From Chrysophaeum taylorii (lineage: Eukaryota; Sar; Pelagophyceae; Pelagomonadales; Pelagomonadaceae), in the NCBI GenBank assembly GCA_029834535.1, contig JAQMWT010000356.1, positions 62,001 through 126,000 of the forward strand: DNA of 64,000 nucleotides, given 5' to 3'. Below the pieces are notes generated by a model. That model worked only from the letters and a program-made list of their open reading frames with translations. It was not told the DNA's origin and ran no database searches. The position numbers and the translations under genes are program-made. Shown here piece by piece: positions 29,214 through 38,945 of the stretch (within the stretch, counting starts at the first letter, position 1; every line of letters begins with the position of its first letter).

Positions 29214-31052
29214 ATGATCAAGGCGGTTTATGTCGTTGATTGTGGGGGCCAGTACTGCCACCTGATCGCTTCTCGGATCCGACAGCACGAAGCGCTGTCG
29301 AAGGTGGTGCCCTGCGACGTGGCGGCCTCGTCGCTCCTCGGGGACGTCGGGGCCGTCATCGTGAGCGGCGGACCCGAGTCGGTGTTCGATCCATCCTCGA
29401 GACGCGTCGACCCCGCCCTCTGGGACCTCGAGGTCCCTATCCTTGGGATTTGCTACGGGTGCCAGATGCTGTGCCAGGACCTCGGGGGACGCGTCGAGGC
29501 CGCCCCAGTGGGCGAGTTCGGTCGAGCCCGGCTCTTCGTTTCTCGCGAAAATAATTCTCTTCTCCTAACGCCCGAGCACGACGGGTCCGTGGTGTGGATG
29601 TCGCACCGCGACCGCGTCACGGCACTCCCCCCGGACTTCGAGACCATCGCAACCACCGAGCACTCGCCGCACGCGGCGGTCGCACACAAGAAAAAACCGT
29701 TGTTTGGTCTTCAACTGCACCCCGAAGTCGCTCACACCGAGCGCGGCTTGGAAATTCTTCGGAATTTCGTGGATCTCGCGGGGCTCCGCGGGACCTGGCG
29801 GTGTGCCGATGTCGCCCAGCACCAGATCTCGCGAATCCAAGAGAAAACTGGCGAGAATTTGTCTGTTTTTGTTCTGGTTTCGGGCGGCGTCGACAGCGCG
29901 GTCGCGTTCGCTCTGATCGCCAAAGCCCTTCCCGCGCACCGGGTGGCTGGCCTCTACGTAGACACCGGGATGATGCGAAAGGACGAAACTGCGAAAGTCA
30001 AAGCCTCGCTGCGCGCGTTGGGCGGCAACTTGAAGTTCGTCGACGCGAGCGATTTGTTTTTGAAAAACCTCGAGGGAGTCACCAATCCCGAGGCCAAACG
30101 ACGCGTCATCGGCGATACCTTTCTCCAAGTACAGAAAGAGGAGTGCGGCTTTTTGAGCGATGACACCCACTGGCTTCTGGGCCAGGGGACAATATACCCC
30201 GACACCATCGAATCGGGCAAGGGCGGCGCCGACGTCATCAAGACGCATCACAACAGGGTGCCCGAAATCGAGAGGCTCCTGCGCGCGGGCCAGGTTGTCG
30301 AACCTCTGGCCCAACTCTACAAGGACGAAGTGCGCGCGGTGGGGGAAAAGCTTGGCCTGCCAAAGCACCTCGTCTGGCGCCACCCCTTCCCGGGCCCCGG
30401 TCTCGGCGTGCGCCTCTTGTGCGTCGAAGACGAACGACCGCCTCCCTCTCGAGTTGTTGTCCTCAGAAATCATCGGGGCGTCGTCAAAGTCGACATACCG
30501 CCCCTCAGGTCCGTTGGCTGCCAGGGCGACTCGCGAACCTACAAGAATTTTGTCGTTTTTAAGACTGGCTATCCGCGCGACTGGGTAGAGCTCGATCGAA
30601 TGGCGACCGACGTCATCAACGAGCACGACGCGATCAACCGTGCAACCATATCCCTCACCAACAACGCTACCCCCTTCGTAATAACGCCCGGCGCCCCCCA
30701 CACGGTCACGCGCTCGCGCCTCGACCTCCTCCGCGAGGCCGACGCTCTGGTCCACCAAGCCTTTGTCGACGCTGATCTTATGACTTCGATATGGCAATGT
30801 CCCGTGGCGATGGCCCCCCTCACCTTTCACGACAATGCCGCTGCTGCTGCTTCTTCTTCTTCTTCTTCGAAAGAGACCATCATCCTGCGCCCGGTCGACT
30901 CTACCGAAGCTATGACCGCCTCCTTCTCCAAGCTCCCGTGGGACCTCCTCGACCACCTCACCAACGCCCTCTTCGACAAACTCGGCGACCGCATATCCGA
31001 CGTCCTCTTCGACATCACCAACAAGCCCCCCGGCACCATCGAGTGGGAGTAG
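29214..31052 (+). CDS. GMPS: GMP synthase (glutamine-hydrolysing)
   Basis: 612 residues from ATG 29214; between bacterial (about 525) and human (693) lengths. It amidates XMP to GMP with ATP and glutamine in the cytosol. Class I glutaminase: GICYGCQMLCQ with the nucleophilic Cys (about residue 80) and LHPEVAHT with the His-x-Glu pair. ATP pyrophosphatase P-loop LVSGGVDSAVAF (about residue 222). The synthetase part has GQGTIYPD and HHNRVPE; the dimerisation domain ends in the signature PPGTIEWE at the very C-terminus. A Ser run (AAAASSSSSSKE) is inserted before the last part. Single exon. A xanthine phosphoribosyltransferase, which makes the substrate XMP, is 1.6 kb upstream on the same strand. 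Confidence 0.95.
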   Translation: MIKAVYVVDCGGQYCHLIASRIRQHEALSKVVPCDVAASSLLGDVGAVIVSGGPESVFDPSSRRVDPALWDLEVPILGICYGCQMLCQDLGGRVEAAPVGEFGRARLFVSRENNSLLLTPEHDGSVVWMSHRDRVTALPPDFETIATTEHSPHAAVAHKKKPLFGLQLHPEVAHTERGLEILRNFVDLAGLRGTWRCADVAQHQISRIQEKTGENLSVFVLVSGGVDSAVAFALIAKALPAHRVAGLYVDTGMMRKDETAKVKASLRALGGNLKFVDASDLFLKNLEGVTNPEAKRRVIGDTFLQVQKEECGFLSDDTHWLLGQGTIYPDTIESGKGGADVIKTHHNRVPEIERLLRAGQVVEPLAQLYKDEVRAVGEKLGLPKHLVWRHPFPGPGLGVRLLCVEDERPPPSRVVVLRNHRGVVKVDIPPLRSVGCQGDSRTYKNFVVFKTGYPRDWVELDRMATDVINEHDAINRATISLTNNATPFVITPGAPHTVTRSRLDLLREADALVHQAFVDADLMTSIWQCPVAMAPLTFHDNAAAAASSSSSSKETIILRPVDSTEAMTASFSKLPWDLLDHLTNALFDKLGDRISDVLFDITNKPPGTIEWE

Positions 31053-31275
31053 AGACTCCCTCAATGATGTGGACCCCCCTAATTACGTTTTCTTTTGTTG
31101 TTGCTCTGATCGATCTCTTGAGAGCAGCGATTTTTTTTCTCGTCGTGAAAGAAAGAAAGAAAGGAAAAAAAAAACAAACCCTCCTCGAGACTCTCGACTC
31201 ATCCTCTCTATGTGTCTATTCATCCTAAAGAAAACGCCGCCGCCGCCGCCGCCCGAGACCTTCTTCTTCTTCTTC

Positions 31276-32137
31276 TTACTTCTTCGTGTTGATGAAAGTG
31301 TCGAGGGCCATCATGCTACTCTGCTCCAAAGCACAAACACGGTCGAGAACGCCATTCTTTGCTTTGGTAGGCGACGAACTCCTCGCACCTCTGGACTAAT
31401 TTTTAAAGCTCGAGCTATTATTGTGGACTCCTTGTTGTCCCGACGCCGCGCTCGTAGTAAAGTCACAGCAACTAACAGGATTACTTCGTCGCTCGATGAA
31501 CTTCAACGAAAGACGACATCGAAGAGCCAGGTGCCGAGACGTGCAGCGGGGAAGATGATGTACACGGTGATCGGGCGAACCATGACGAAGACGGCGACAT
31601 CGAGATCCATCTTATTATTGCCAACGGTTTTTACCACCCACCACACAAACAGCAGTACTGTGGTCAATTTGAGCGCCGACCAATTGTCGTGGGCCATAAG
31701 AAGTTCGTTCTTCTTCTTTTCTGCAACATGCGGTACGTATACGCTAAGTAACAAAAAAAGAAAGGAGTGCAACGTGTTAGTTCTTTGTGAGAAGAAGCTT
31801 AAGTAAAAAAATTCCTCCTCTTCGAACCACCTATGATGTGATATCTTTTCAAGAAGAGCGAACATCCTACGAAACTCGGTTCCGAGCAGCGAACGCCTCC
31901 GGTCGCCCCCAAAATGCTCTTTTTGTCTGGTTGTGGTCCGAGCACCTCGAGGAGGAGGAGGGCATCGACAGAAAGAAAAGTGAGCTTCGAGGTGCTTTTT
32001 TTGCTGAGGTGGTGGTGGTGGTGGCCTTTCTCAACACCCTCGATCGTTGGGTTCGCGTCTTTCGCAAGTCTTCTGCTGATGCGCGCTATTTTTTGGCGTG
32101 ACGCTCTGGCGTACTGATCCACGCGTGGATTGGCCAT
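31276..32137 (-). CDS. Candidate spliced gene for a small membrane protein
   Basis: Low confidence. On the minus strand, protein-like pieces appear in several frames: an ATG at 32137 starting MANPRVDQYARASRQK; an ATG at 31697 starting MAHDNWSALKLTTVLLFVWW with two hydrophobic helices, ending at 31503; and a last piece NGVLDRVCALEQSSMMALDT ending at TAA 31276-31278. They would need two or more short introns to join, and I could not fix the splice sites. Alternatives are separate small genes or a decayed gene. The plus-strand frame 31069-31806 is less protein-like. Confidence 0.25.
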
Positions 32138-32565
32138 CGTCGTGTCTAGCTGTGTCCTTCATGCCTTCTTTTTTTGCGCAGGGCAGGCAGCACCGCGGTC
32201 GCGCAAACGTCGACAAAGACTCAACGTACCAAAACACAGCAGCAGCGGGCTTTGGTGGTGAACGTGATGGGATCATCACACGAAATAATAATTTAAAAAG
32301 CTGCTGTATCGATCTCCGCTGCTGCCATCATCATCGAAAAGAGGTTTTACCGCGCGCGCAGAGGCACGTATTATTCGACACCCAAAAATACATCATCATC
32401 ATCATCATCATCATCGCAGTTGCATATGGTAAAGAACCACATAGACGACACACACACGAGGGTCGTCGTTCGTTCCCTACCAGCGCTAGAGGGTGCTGGA
32501 CCCTCCACCACCACCACCACCACAAGAAGATACTTCTTCAACGTCGTAGTACAAACATATGATGA
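32138..32565. other. Intergenic with ATC microsatellite
   Basis: No gene seen. ATC repeats at about 32391-32416 and CCA repeats at about 32509-32522. Confidence 0.5.
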
Positions 32566-34530
32566 TCAGGATCGGTCGTTTTGGGCGGCAGACGCGGAGG
32601 ATATGCGCACGAGGAGCGTGATGACGAGGGCGGCAATGGCGAGGGACTCGAAGAAGCTCTGTATTTTCCTTGCGCGCGGGGGGGTTCGTTTCGGGGGTCG
32701 TCGGAGCGTGAAGTGAGTCGGCACGAAGAGTCTCGTGTTGACGTGCGAGACGTGCTCGTACTCGAGCCTGAAGAAACCCCAGACGCAGCGCCGCGCCAGC
32801 TCCGCCAACGCGAGCATCGGCACGAGGGGTTCGGGGATTATCTTTTTGAGTCGGTCGGCAAACTCCATCGGGGGGATGAGAGTCGCGAGCCATACAAACC
32901 TTCCGAAAACGTCGAAAACGACGGCCGTCGCGTACCACCACGACGGGTACATGCGCGACCTCTCCGTAGTGCCGAGACCCCAGTCGAGGAAGACGTCCCA
33001 GTACCAAGAGTAGGCCGAGGATAAGCAGAAGACGACGAGCCACGTGGTTCCCGTGAGCTGGAGGGCCGAGGATAAGGCGACGAAGAGAGAGAGCGCGTAC
33101 TTGGCCGCGTTAAAGAGCTGCTTCTTCTCGTGATCGTCGTGGTACTTGCGCAGACATTGCGCGAACCGAAACCAGACGGGCAAGAGACAGACGACGGCCA
33201 TCGTCTGGCGGGACTCTTTGACTCCTCCCAGCAAAAAGCAGAAAGACCACATTGCGTCCCCGAGGATTCGAACCATCGAACTCGCGACGTCGGCGACGTA
33301 CGCGTCTACGAAGCGGGCCGCGCGGCACGGAGCCGCAACGACGCGGCCTAAGGACCCCCAGAGCGGCTTGCGGCGGTGCCAGGGGAGGACGAGGCGCATG
33401 ACCGCCACACAAACTACGACTACTGGTGCGAGGGTGGCGATCGTGGCGGGCCGGACGTAAGCCGCGACGCAAGCGGGCAGGCCGTCGCGGTACGTCGCCT
33501 TGTAGTACACCAACAACAGCGCCAACAACAGGATCGTCTCCATCGCCGCTTCGTCGTAGACTTCGAAGGGGTTGCGCTGCGGGGCGCGGGGGTCGGTATC
33601 GAACAAAAAATCTACGTTCACTCTGTAGGTCGTCCAGACGTGAACGCACGCGCCCCACATCCAGTGCCACGCGACGAGCTCGCCCGCGACGCGGAACACG
33701 GGCCACGCCGGCTTGGATGCCACGGAGTCCCTGTTGTCGCCCACGACCTCGACGCAATCCCACAGCACCCACACCGACAGCATGGCCGCGACGCCTGCGC
33801 GGTACCCTAACCTCAACGAGTCCCGCGAATATCCCAGAGGCTGATCCCTCAGCCTCAGCTCGGCTTCGGACAGATCGTCGTCGCAGTACAATCGCGCGAA
33901 TTCCAGCTGGATTCCAGCCAGGGTGGACCGAAGATCTTCGGCCCGCTGGAGCGCCTGGACCTGCGGGCTCCCGACAAACAGGTCGCGAATCGGCGGCTCG
34001 TCCGGCAGCATTTTGTCTCGTTTCTTCGTTATCTTCGCAAACGCCGTAAAGTTCCAGAGCACGAACTCCAATATTTCGTTCGCGTCCGAATGGAGCTGCG
34101 ACAGAGCGCGCCGGAGGGACGTCTCCTCGGCACCAAACTCTTCGCCCTCCCGGAATGATTCCAGGTCTTCGGCCCGATGGTGCGCCCAACGATCCTTCAG
34201 AAAGCTCGACTCGCTCAGAGCGAGGGCCTCCACCTTCTCGAACTCGAGCACCAAACCCAAGTCAAACACCTGCACGAGCACCGCGTAGCTCCCGCGAACG
34301 CTCCACCACTCCTTCACCACCCTCTCGCCGCCGCACCCGCATTCCGTCAACGCCTTCTCGATCACCGCCCGAGACAATCCGTTCTCAAAGTTTCTCGCCC
34401 CCACTGCCTTCTCTTTCTTCTTCTTCGACACCACCACCCCCAGCAAACCCTTCAACCGATCGTAGTCCACGTACTTGGACGCCCACTTCTTCTGCTTGGC
34501 CTCGGTCAGGCGCGAACCGAACTGGACCAT
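32566..34530 (-). CDS. SPX-EXS phosphate transporter/exporter (XPR1/SYG1/PHO1 family)
   Basis: 654 residues from ATG 34530 (an upstream TTG/GTG run is not needed). SPX domain in residues 1 to about 170, with the basic N-terminal helix (KQKKWASKYVDYDRLKGLL) and FEKVEALALSES.., HSDANEILEFVLWNF..AKITKKRDK, the inositol-pyrophosphate sensor. Several membrane helices follow. The EXS domain has FRFAQCLRKYHDD, LFNAAKYALSLFVAL and YSWYWDVFLDWGL, all hallmarks. Family members export phosphate across the plasma or vesicle membrane in response to cell phosphate status. Single exon, GC-rich third positions. Its upstream region contains the 86-bp sequence that is repeated beyond the copia composite. Confidence 0.92.
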   Translation of the reverse strand: MVQFGSRLTEAKQKKWASKYVDYDRLKGLLGVVVSKKKKEKAVGARNFENGLSRAVIEKALTECGCGGERVVKEWWSVRGSYAVLVQVFDLGLVLEFEKVEALALSESSFLKDRWAHHRAEDLESFREGEEFGAEETSLRRALSQLHSDANEILEFVLWNFTAFAKITKKRDKMLPDEPPIRDLFVGSPQVQALQRAEDLRSTLAGIQLEFARLYCDDDLSEAELRLRDQPLGYSRDSLRLGYRAGVAAMLSVWVLWDCVEVVGDNRDSVASKPAWPVFRVAGELVAWHWMWGACVHVWTTYRVNVDFLFDTDPRAPQRNPFEVYDEAAMETILLLALLLVYYKATYRDGLPACVAAYVRPATIATLAPVVVVCVAVMRLVLPWHRRKPLWGSLGRVVAAPCRAARFVDAYVADVASSMVRILGDAMWSFCFLLGGVKESRQTMAVVCLLPVWFRFAQCLRKYHDDHEKKQLFNAAKYALSLFVALSSALQLTGTTWLVVFCLSSAYSWYWDVFLDWGLGTTERSRMYPSWWYATAVVFDVFGRFVWLATLIPPMEFADRLKKIIPEPLVPMLALAELARRCVWGFFRLEYEHVSHVNTRLFVPTHFTLRRPPKRTPPRARKIQSFFESLAIAALVITLLVRISSASAAQNDRS

Positions 34531-34582
34531 TGGTGCATGCACCACCACCAACTAAGTCCCTATTTGCCTAACCCACCTTCAA

Positions 34583-34668
34583 TACGACGACGACGACTTA
34601 TCATCAAAATAAACCCTCTCCTCTTCTTTTGCCCCTATAATACCTTAAATAATCATTGACATTGAGTG
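34583..34668 (+). repeat. 86-bp direct repeat, left copy
   Basis: Identical over 86 bp to 45707-45792. It begins with an ACG run and lies 53 bp upstream of the SPX-EXS start codon, so it is probably host promoter or upstream sequence. The retroelement composite begins directly after it. Confidence 0.95.
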
Positions 34669-34723
34669 TGTGAGGAAGCTATGACACTTACCCCTGCACC
34701 ACGTCCCCATTATAGTTCTCACA
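34667..34723 (+). repeat. 57-bp LTR form, left of block P1
   Basis: TGTGTGAGGAAGC to GTTCTCACA. Its exact reverse complement is at 36849-36905, so P1 is bounded by a perfect 57-bp inverted pair. Confidence 0.85.
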
Positions 34724-36848
34724 TGCCACCAGGTGCTCGTTCACGATCGAGCCTCTGCTTGACTTCGTGGCGACACCTCCTCGGCTTCAGTTCATTGCTA
34801 CGTGTTCGGTTCGTTTCGTCTACCATGTCCTCGATCGAAATTAAAGATTGCAAGCTTTCGCAAAACCTTGATGCCTTCAGCGGTGAGCGACATTTTTTTT
34901 TTTCCACCAATGGACACGTCGTCGCGAACATGATCATCACTACCGGCGATCACATTATCTCGACCAACAATCCTTGGACTAGCATCTCAGCATCTCGCTG
35001 CTCTGCAGAAGCATCTCGCTGCTCTGAAGAAGAATTTCGCGTCAAGCAACAACGTTGATATCCATGAAAACCGCGACATGAACTTCACGCGAACAACATG
35101 ACAACCGCGACATGAACTTCACGCGACTTTACAAGCGCATTACTGATGTCTACATGGGCCGTGGGGATCGCGTAGCGAACTTCCTCAACAAGTTCATCAT
35201 CGGAGTATACAAGTTGCTCGGCATTGTACCTATCACCGGAGTTCAAGTTGCTCGGCATTGTACCTGATCCGACGTACCCTCGAGTGTGTCCTCGCATTTG
35301 ACTACGTGCATCGTGCTTCAAGCCTTACTGGCTTTGTTTTATCGTCTCGCGTTTCGTACCGACAACTTGTGGTTGTACCCTTGAGAAGTTCAACACCAAT
35401 CAATTTACATGGCATGCACAACCACTTCCGCCGCGCTATCCGCCGCGTCGTCAGCCACGACTTCAGACTCTTCCAACTGACCTACCCTAGACGCTCCCCT
35501 TTCCCAACAACCTGGCTCTACTCGATTCCGACGCACTACCCGATGTCCTTTTGGCGGCTGCAAGGATCACTTTAAGGGGGACTGCCGCAAGTTTCAAAGT
35601 TCCTAGCTATTCCACGACAACGCCCTACCCACCATCGCCGTTCTTCTCAACAGCGCAACACTTCCAATGACTCCAAAAACACCCAACAACACCAACCCAA
35701 ACCCACCACCACTAACACTGCCTTTTCTGCTCCTATGCCTACTCCCACCTTGACTGATTCTAGTTCCACTCCGCCGCTTTTCTTAATACCACCATCTATT
35801 CCACCCCCTTCACCGCCTTAAACGGCCACACCCACCGTCTCACATACCCCTCCCGATACTCTGCCTCATGCCAATCAAGTTAATTCCAAGTCGGCGTGTG
35901 TACCGCCGAATGTCTGATGCAAGCACATCAACAACCCCATCCCACGGAAGCCCCTCGTTTTTGTTTTTAGCTCCCATTGCACAGGCGCCTCGTTCTGTAT
36001 TTTCCGCTATTCGTTGCTCAGCCCCTCGTTCTGTATTTCCCCCGCGTCGTTGCTCCTCTCCTCGTTCTGTCTTTTCACCTCGTCGTTGCTCCTCTCCTCG
36101 TTCTGTATTTCGCCTATTCGTTGCTCCACTCCCCGTTGTGCATTTTCAGCTATTCGTTGATCCACTCCTCGTTGTGCTTATCGGTTTTTGGTAAAACCAG
36201 CGAATCACGTTCCATCGCGCATTTCACCCGCCACAACTAAGCCGTGCCTCTCAATTTTTCGCGTGCGCAGTTTTCGTGCTTCCTATGTGGTTGGATCGCT
36301 CATCTTCGGGATCCTGGACAAACGCTTCTTTGCTGTGTGATTTGTGGTTCTCCTTCACGCACTTTTTCGCCGCTTTTCTGACCTTTAAAATTCGGTTTTG
36401 CTATCGACGTGAATTCCGTGCTCCGCACCCGCGACGCTATCTGCAACGTTCTTACGTGCCACGACTGTTTTGCCACTGTCGCCAACTTCTACCGGAGTCT
36501 ATTCGAGTATGACGAACGAAGCTCACCGCTTGCTCCTCCAACGTTGGCCCATGAAGCTCACGTTTGTCGATGATCATACGCGCCGCCGCACGCGTTACTT
36601 TGCTCCACGACACGATGCCCTTACGAACGCTCGTCAACTCGAACTTTTTCTGTCTACCGTGGTTCGCCCATTCGGAGGTCCTGTCATCCACACCTCGATT
36701 GATGTTGTTTTTGACGAAAATTTCGCTCTGCGTAAGTCACTGTCCACCCAACCCCTTCCTCCGTCTCTCGTAGATTCTCGTTTTCCTGACTTGTTTTATT
36801 ACGACCCTCGTCTATCTTCGGCCGTAGCTGTGAGAACTGAAATGGAGA
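34724..36848 (+). mobile_element. Copia-type block P1: gag and following region, plus strand
   Basis: Contains a gag start (MSSIEIKDCKLSQNLDAFSG at about 34825), a zinc-knuckle-like CKDHFKGDC near 35.55 kb, then Pro/Thr-rich and unassigned sequence that matches block A in reverse (about 39.3-41.6 kb). No polymerase. Broken, several breaks. Confidence 0.6.
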
Positions 36849-36905
36849 TGTGAGAACTATAATGGGGACGTGGTGCAGGGGTAAGTGTCATAGCTTCCTC
36901 ACACA
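36849..36905 (-). repeat. 57-bp LTR form at the P1/A junction
   Basis: Exact reverse complement of 34667-34723; serves as the 3' LTR of block A on the minus strand. Confidence 0.85.
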
Positions 36906-38753
36906 GGTGCTGGAAAAAGAAAGAAAATGAAAAAGGGGTAAGTGAGATCCTCACAGAGGAGAAGCTTGAAGGAAGACGTCACAGAGGCATTGTGGCAAGA
37001 AAACAGCAGAGATCAGGCGAAGATCACGAAGTGAGGTAAAGAGCGCGAAGCCGGAGGAAGGAAGGAGCTTCCGTACTGCGGGTGAAAATGTCGCTAAGAT
37101 TGTGAAGGCGGGGTATGTGTTTGAGATCAATGATGTGGTTGCGATGATATTCGGCGGTACTGTAAAAGCGAATGTCAATATGGCGGGTGCGCCGTGTGAG
37201 ACATTGGAGACGGACTTGGGTGACGGTGGTGCTATTATCATCATACATTGGGACGGTGTGACGAGGGAGATCAAAGTCATCACAAAAGTTTGAGAAACCA
37301 AGAGAGCTCAGCAGTAGCGGCGTAAAGAGCGAGCAATTCAGCTTCAAAAGAAGAGCGAGCAAGTAAGTACTGCGAGCGGGAGCAGTAGGCGATCATAGAG
37401 CCAGCAGAGAAAACAAAGAAACAGCTGTGGAGTGGCGGTCATCAGGGTCGTCGGCCCAGCTGGAGTCGGAATAACCACAGAGACGAAGGGTAGAATCGCG
37501 ACCAAGAACAAGGGCAAGATCGTGAGAGCCATTGAGATAACGTAGAGTGGGAGATAAAGCGTGCCAAGCGTGCCAGTGGGGTTTACCAGGATTGTGTGAA
37601 AAACGCGCACACTGATTGACGGACCAAGTGATATCAGGACGAGTCATGATGGAGATGAAGAGGACACAGCCAACAATACGGCGAAAAGGGATGCGTGCCA
37701 TGAAGATGTGATCTGGAGAACCAGGAGCCGGACAATCAGCCGCAGAAAGATGAAGACCTTTGGGAGCGGGAGTGAGTTCGGGTTTACTGTTGATGAAGCG
37801 ATGTTCGGTAAGGATTTCACGGATAGCATGGGATTGGTCAAGAGTGAGGGTTCTCCGAGGGCGAGCACGCGTGATGCAAAGACCAACGTAAGAGGTGAGA
37901 TCAAGATCATTGACGTCAGTGAAAGCGCGGAAACGGAGGAAAAAGGCTTGGTAATGGCCAATGCAATGACGAGGGTGCGCCACAAGAAGATCATCAACGA
38001 CCAGAACGAGACGTAGAAGGACGGTAGAATTGAGCACGAGCTTGTAATGGCAAGTGTCACCAGATCCGCGGACGAAGCCACAGTCATTGACGAGAAAGCG
38101 TGCCAAAAAAGCCACCAATTACGACAAGCTTGTTTGCAACCATACCAAGAGCGACGGAGCTTGTAAACGATTTTGGAACCATCGGTGGGTTGTGGGAGCT
38201 TGAATAAAGGCGGAGCTGACATCCAACTTGTGCAAATCCCAGTCATGAACAGCGACAAAGGTTAGAAAGAAGCGGATCGTGACGATGTTGGCAACCGGTG
38301 ACGATGTTGGCAACCGGTGAGTAGGTGTCATGATAATCAATGCCGTGAACCTGCGTGTAACCGCGGACAACGAGGCGAGCCTTGTACGATTTGAAGCGGC
38401 CAGAGTCATACTTCTTGCGGAGGATCCACTTGAGAGTACAAATGTTGCCAGAAAACGTCGAAGGAAGGCGCACAACATCCCAGCAACCAAGCTGACCAAG
38501 AGAGCTGTATTCGTTAGCGATGGCTTGCAACCAGCCAGGACGCTCAGGATTGGTCGGAGCTAAAGCTTCACGTAAATGGAAGTAATAGTAGTTTCGTCAA
38601 GGTAATACTGAGAGATTTCTTCAGAAGCAGAGTAATAAACGTGTGCATGGGGATCAACAAGGGTGTTAGCTAAACAAAGGGGAAGGAAGACACAATGAAC
38701 TAACAAACGAAAGCTAACAGAAGAGACATACAAAGAGTTACAGGGGGAAACAG

Positions 38754-38945
38754 AATGGCCCATATCGACATCAGAATGGCCCGTATCAACATCAGAATGG
38801 CCCGTATCAACATCAGAATGGCCCGTATCAACATCAGAATGGCCCGTATCAACATCAGAATGGCCCGTATCAACATCAGAATGGCCCGTATCAACATTAG
38901 AATGGCCCGTATCAACATTGTGACAGGATGAAACAGAATGGCCCG
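38754..38945 (-). repeat. 21-bp minisatellite in copia block A, eight units
   Basis: Tandem units of aatggcccgtatcaacatcag, read on the minus strand as VDTGHSD-type heptapeptides, located just upstream of the polymerase region. Block B has six units at 43536-43688. Confidence 0.9.

Noticed and set aside
29565-31064. 499-codon minus-strand frame opposite GMP synthase
   Set aside because: Shadow frame; the plus strand carries all GMP synthase motifs.
31069-31806. 245-codon plus-strand frame after GMP synthase
   Set aside because: Low-complexity Lys, Pro and Phe runs, no motif, and it contradicts the more protein-like minus strand.
33236-33275. T-arm-like sequence (GGTTCGAATCC on the minus strand)
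   Set aside because: It lies inside the SPX-EXS coding frame and no acceptor, D or anticodon arm surrounds it.
38754-38945. CRISPR array
   Set aside because: Units are contiguous 21-bp tandem repeats without spacers, within a retroelement in a eukaryote.
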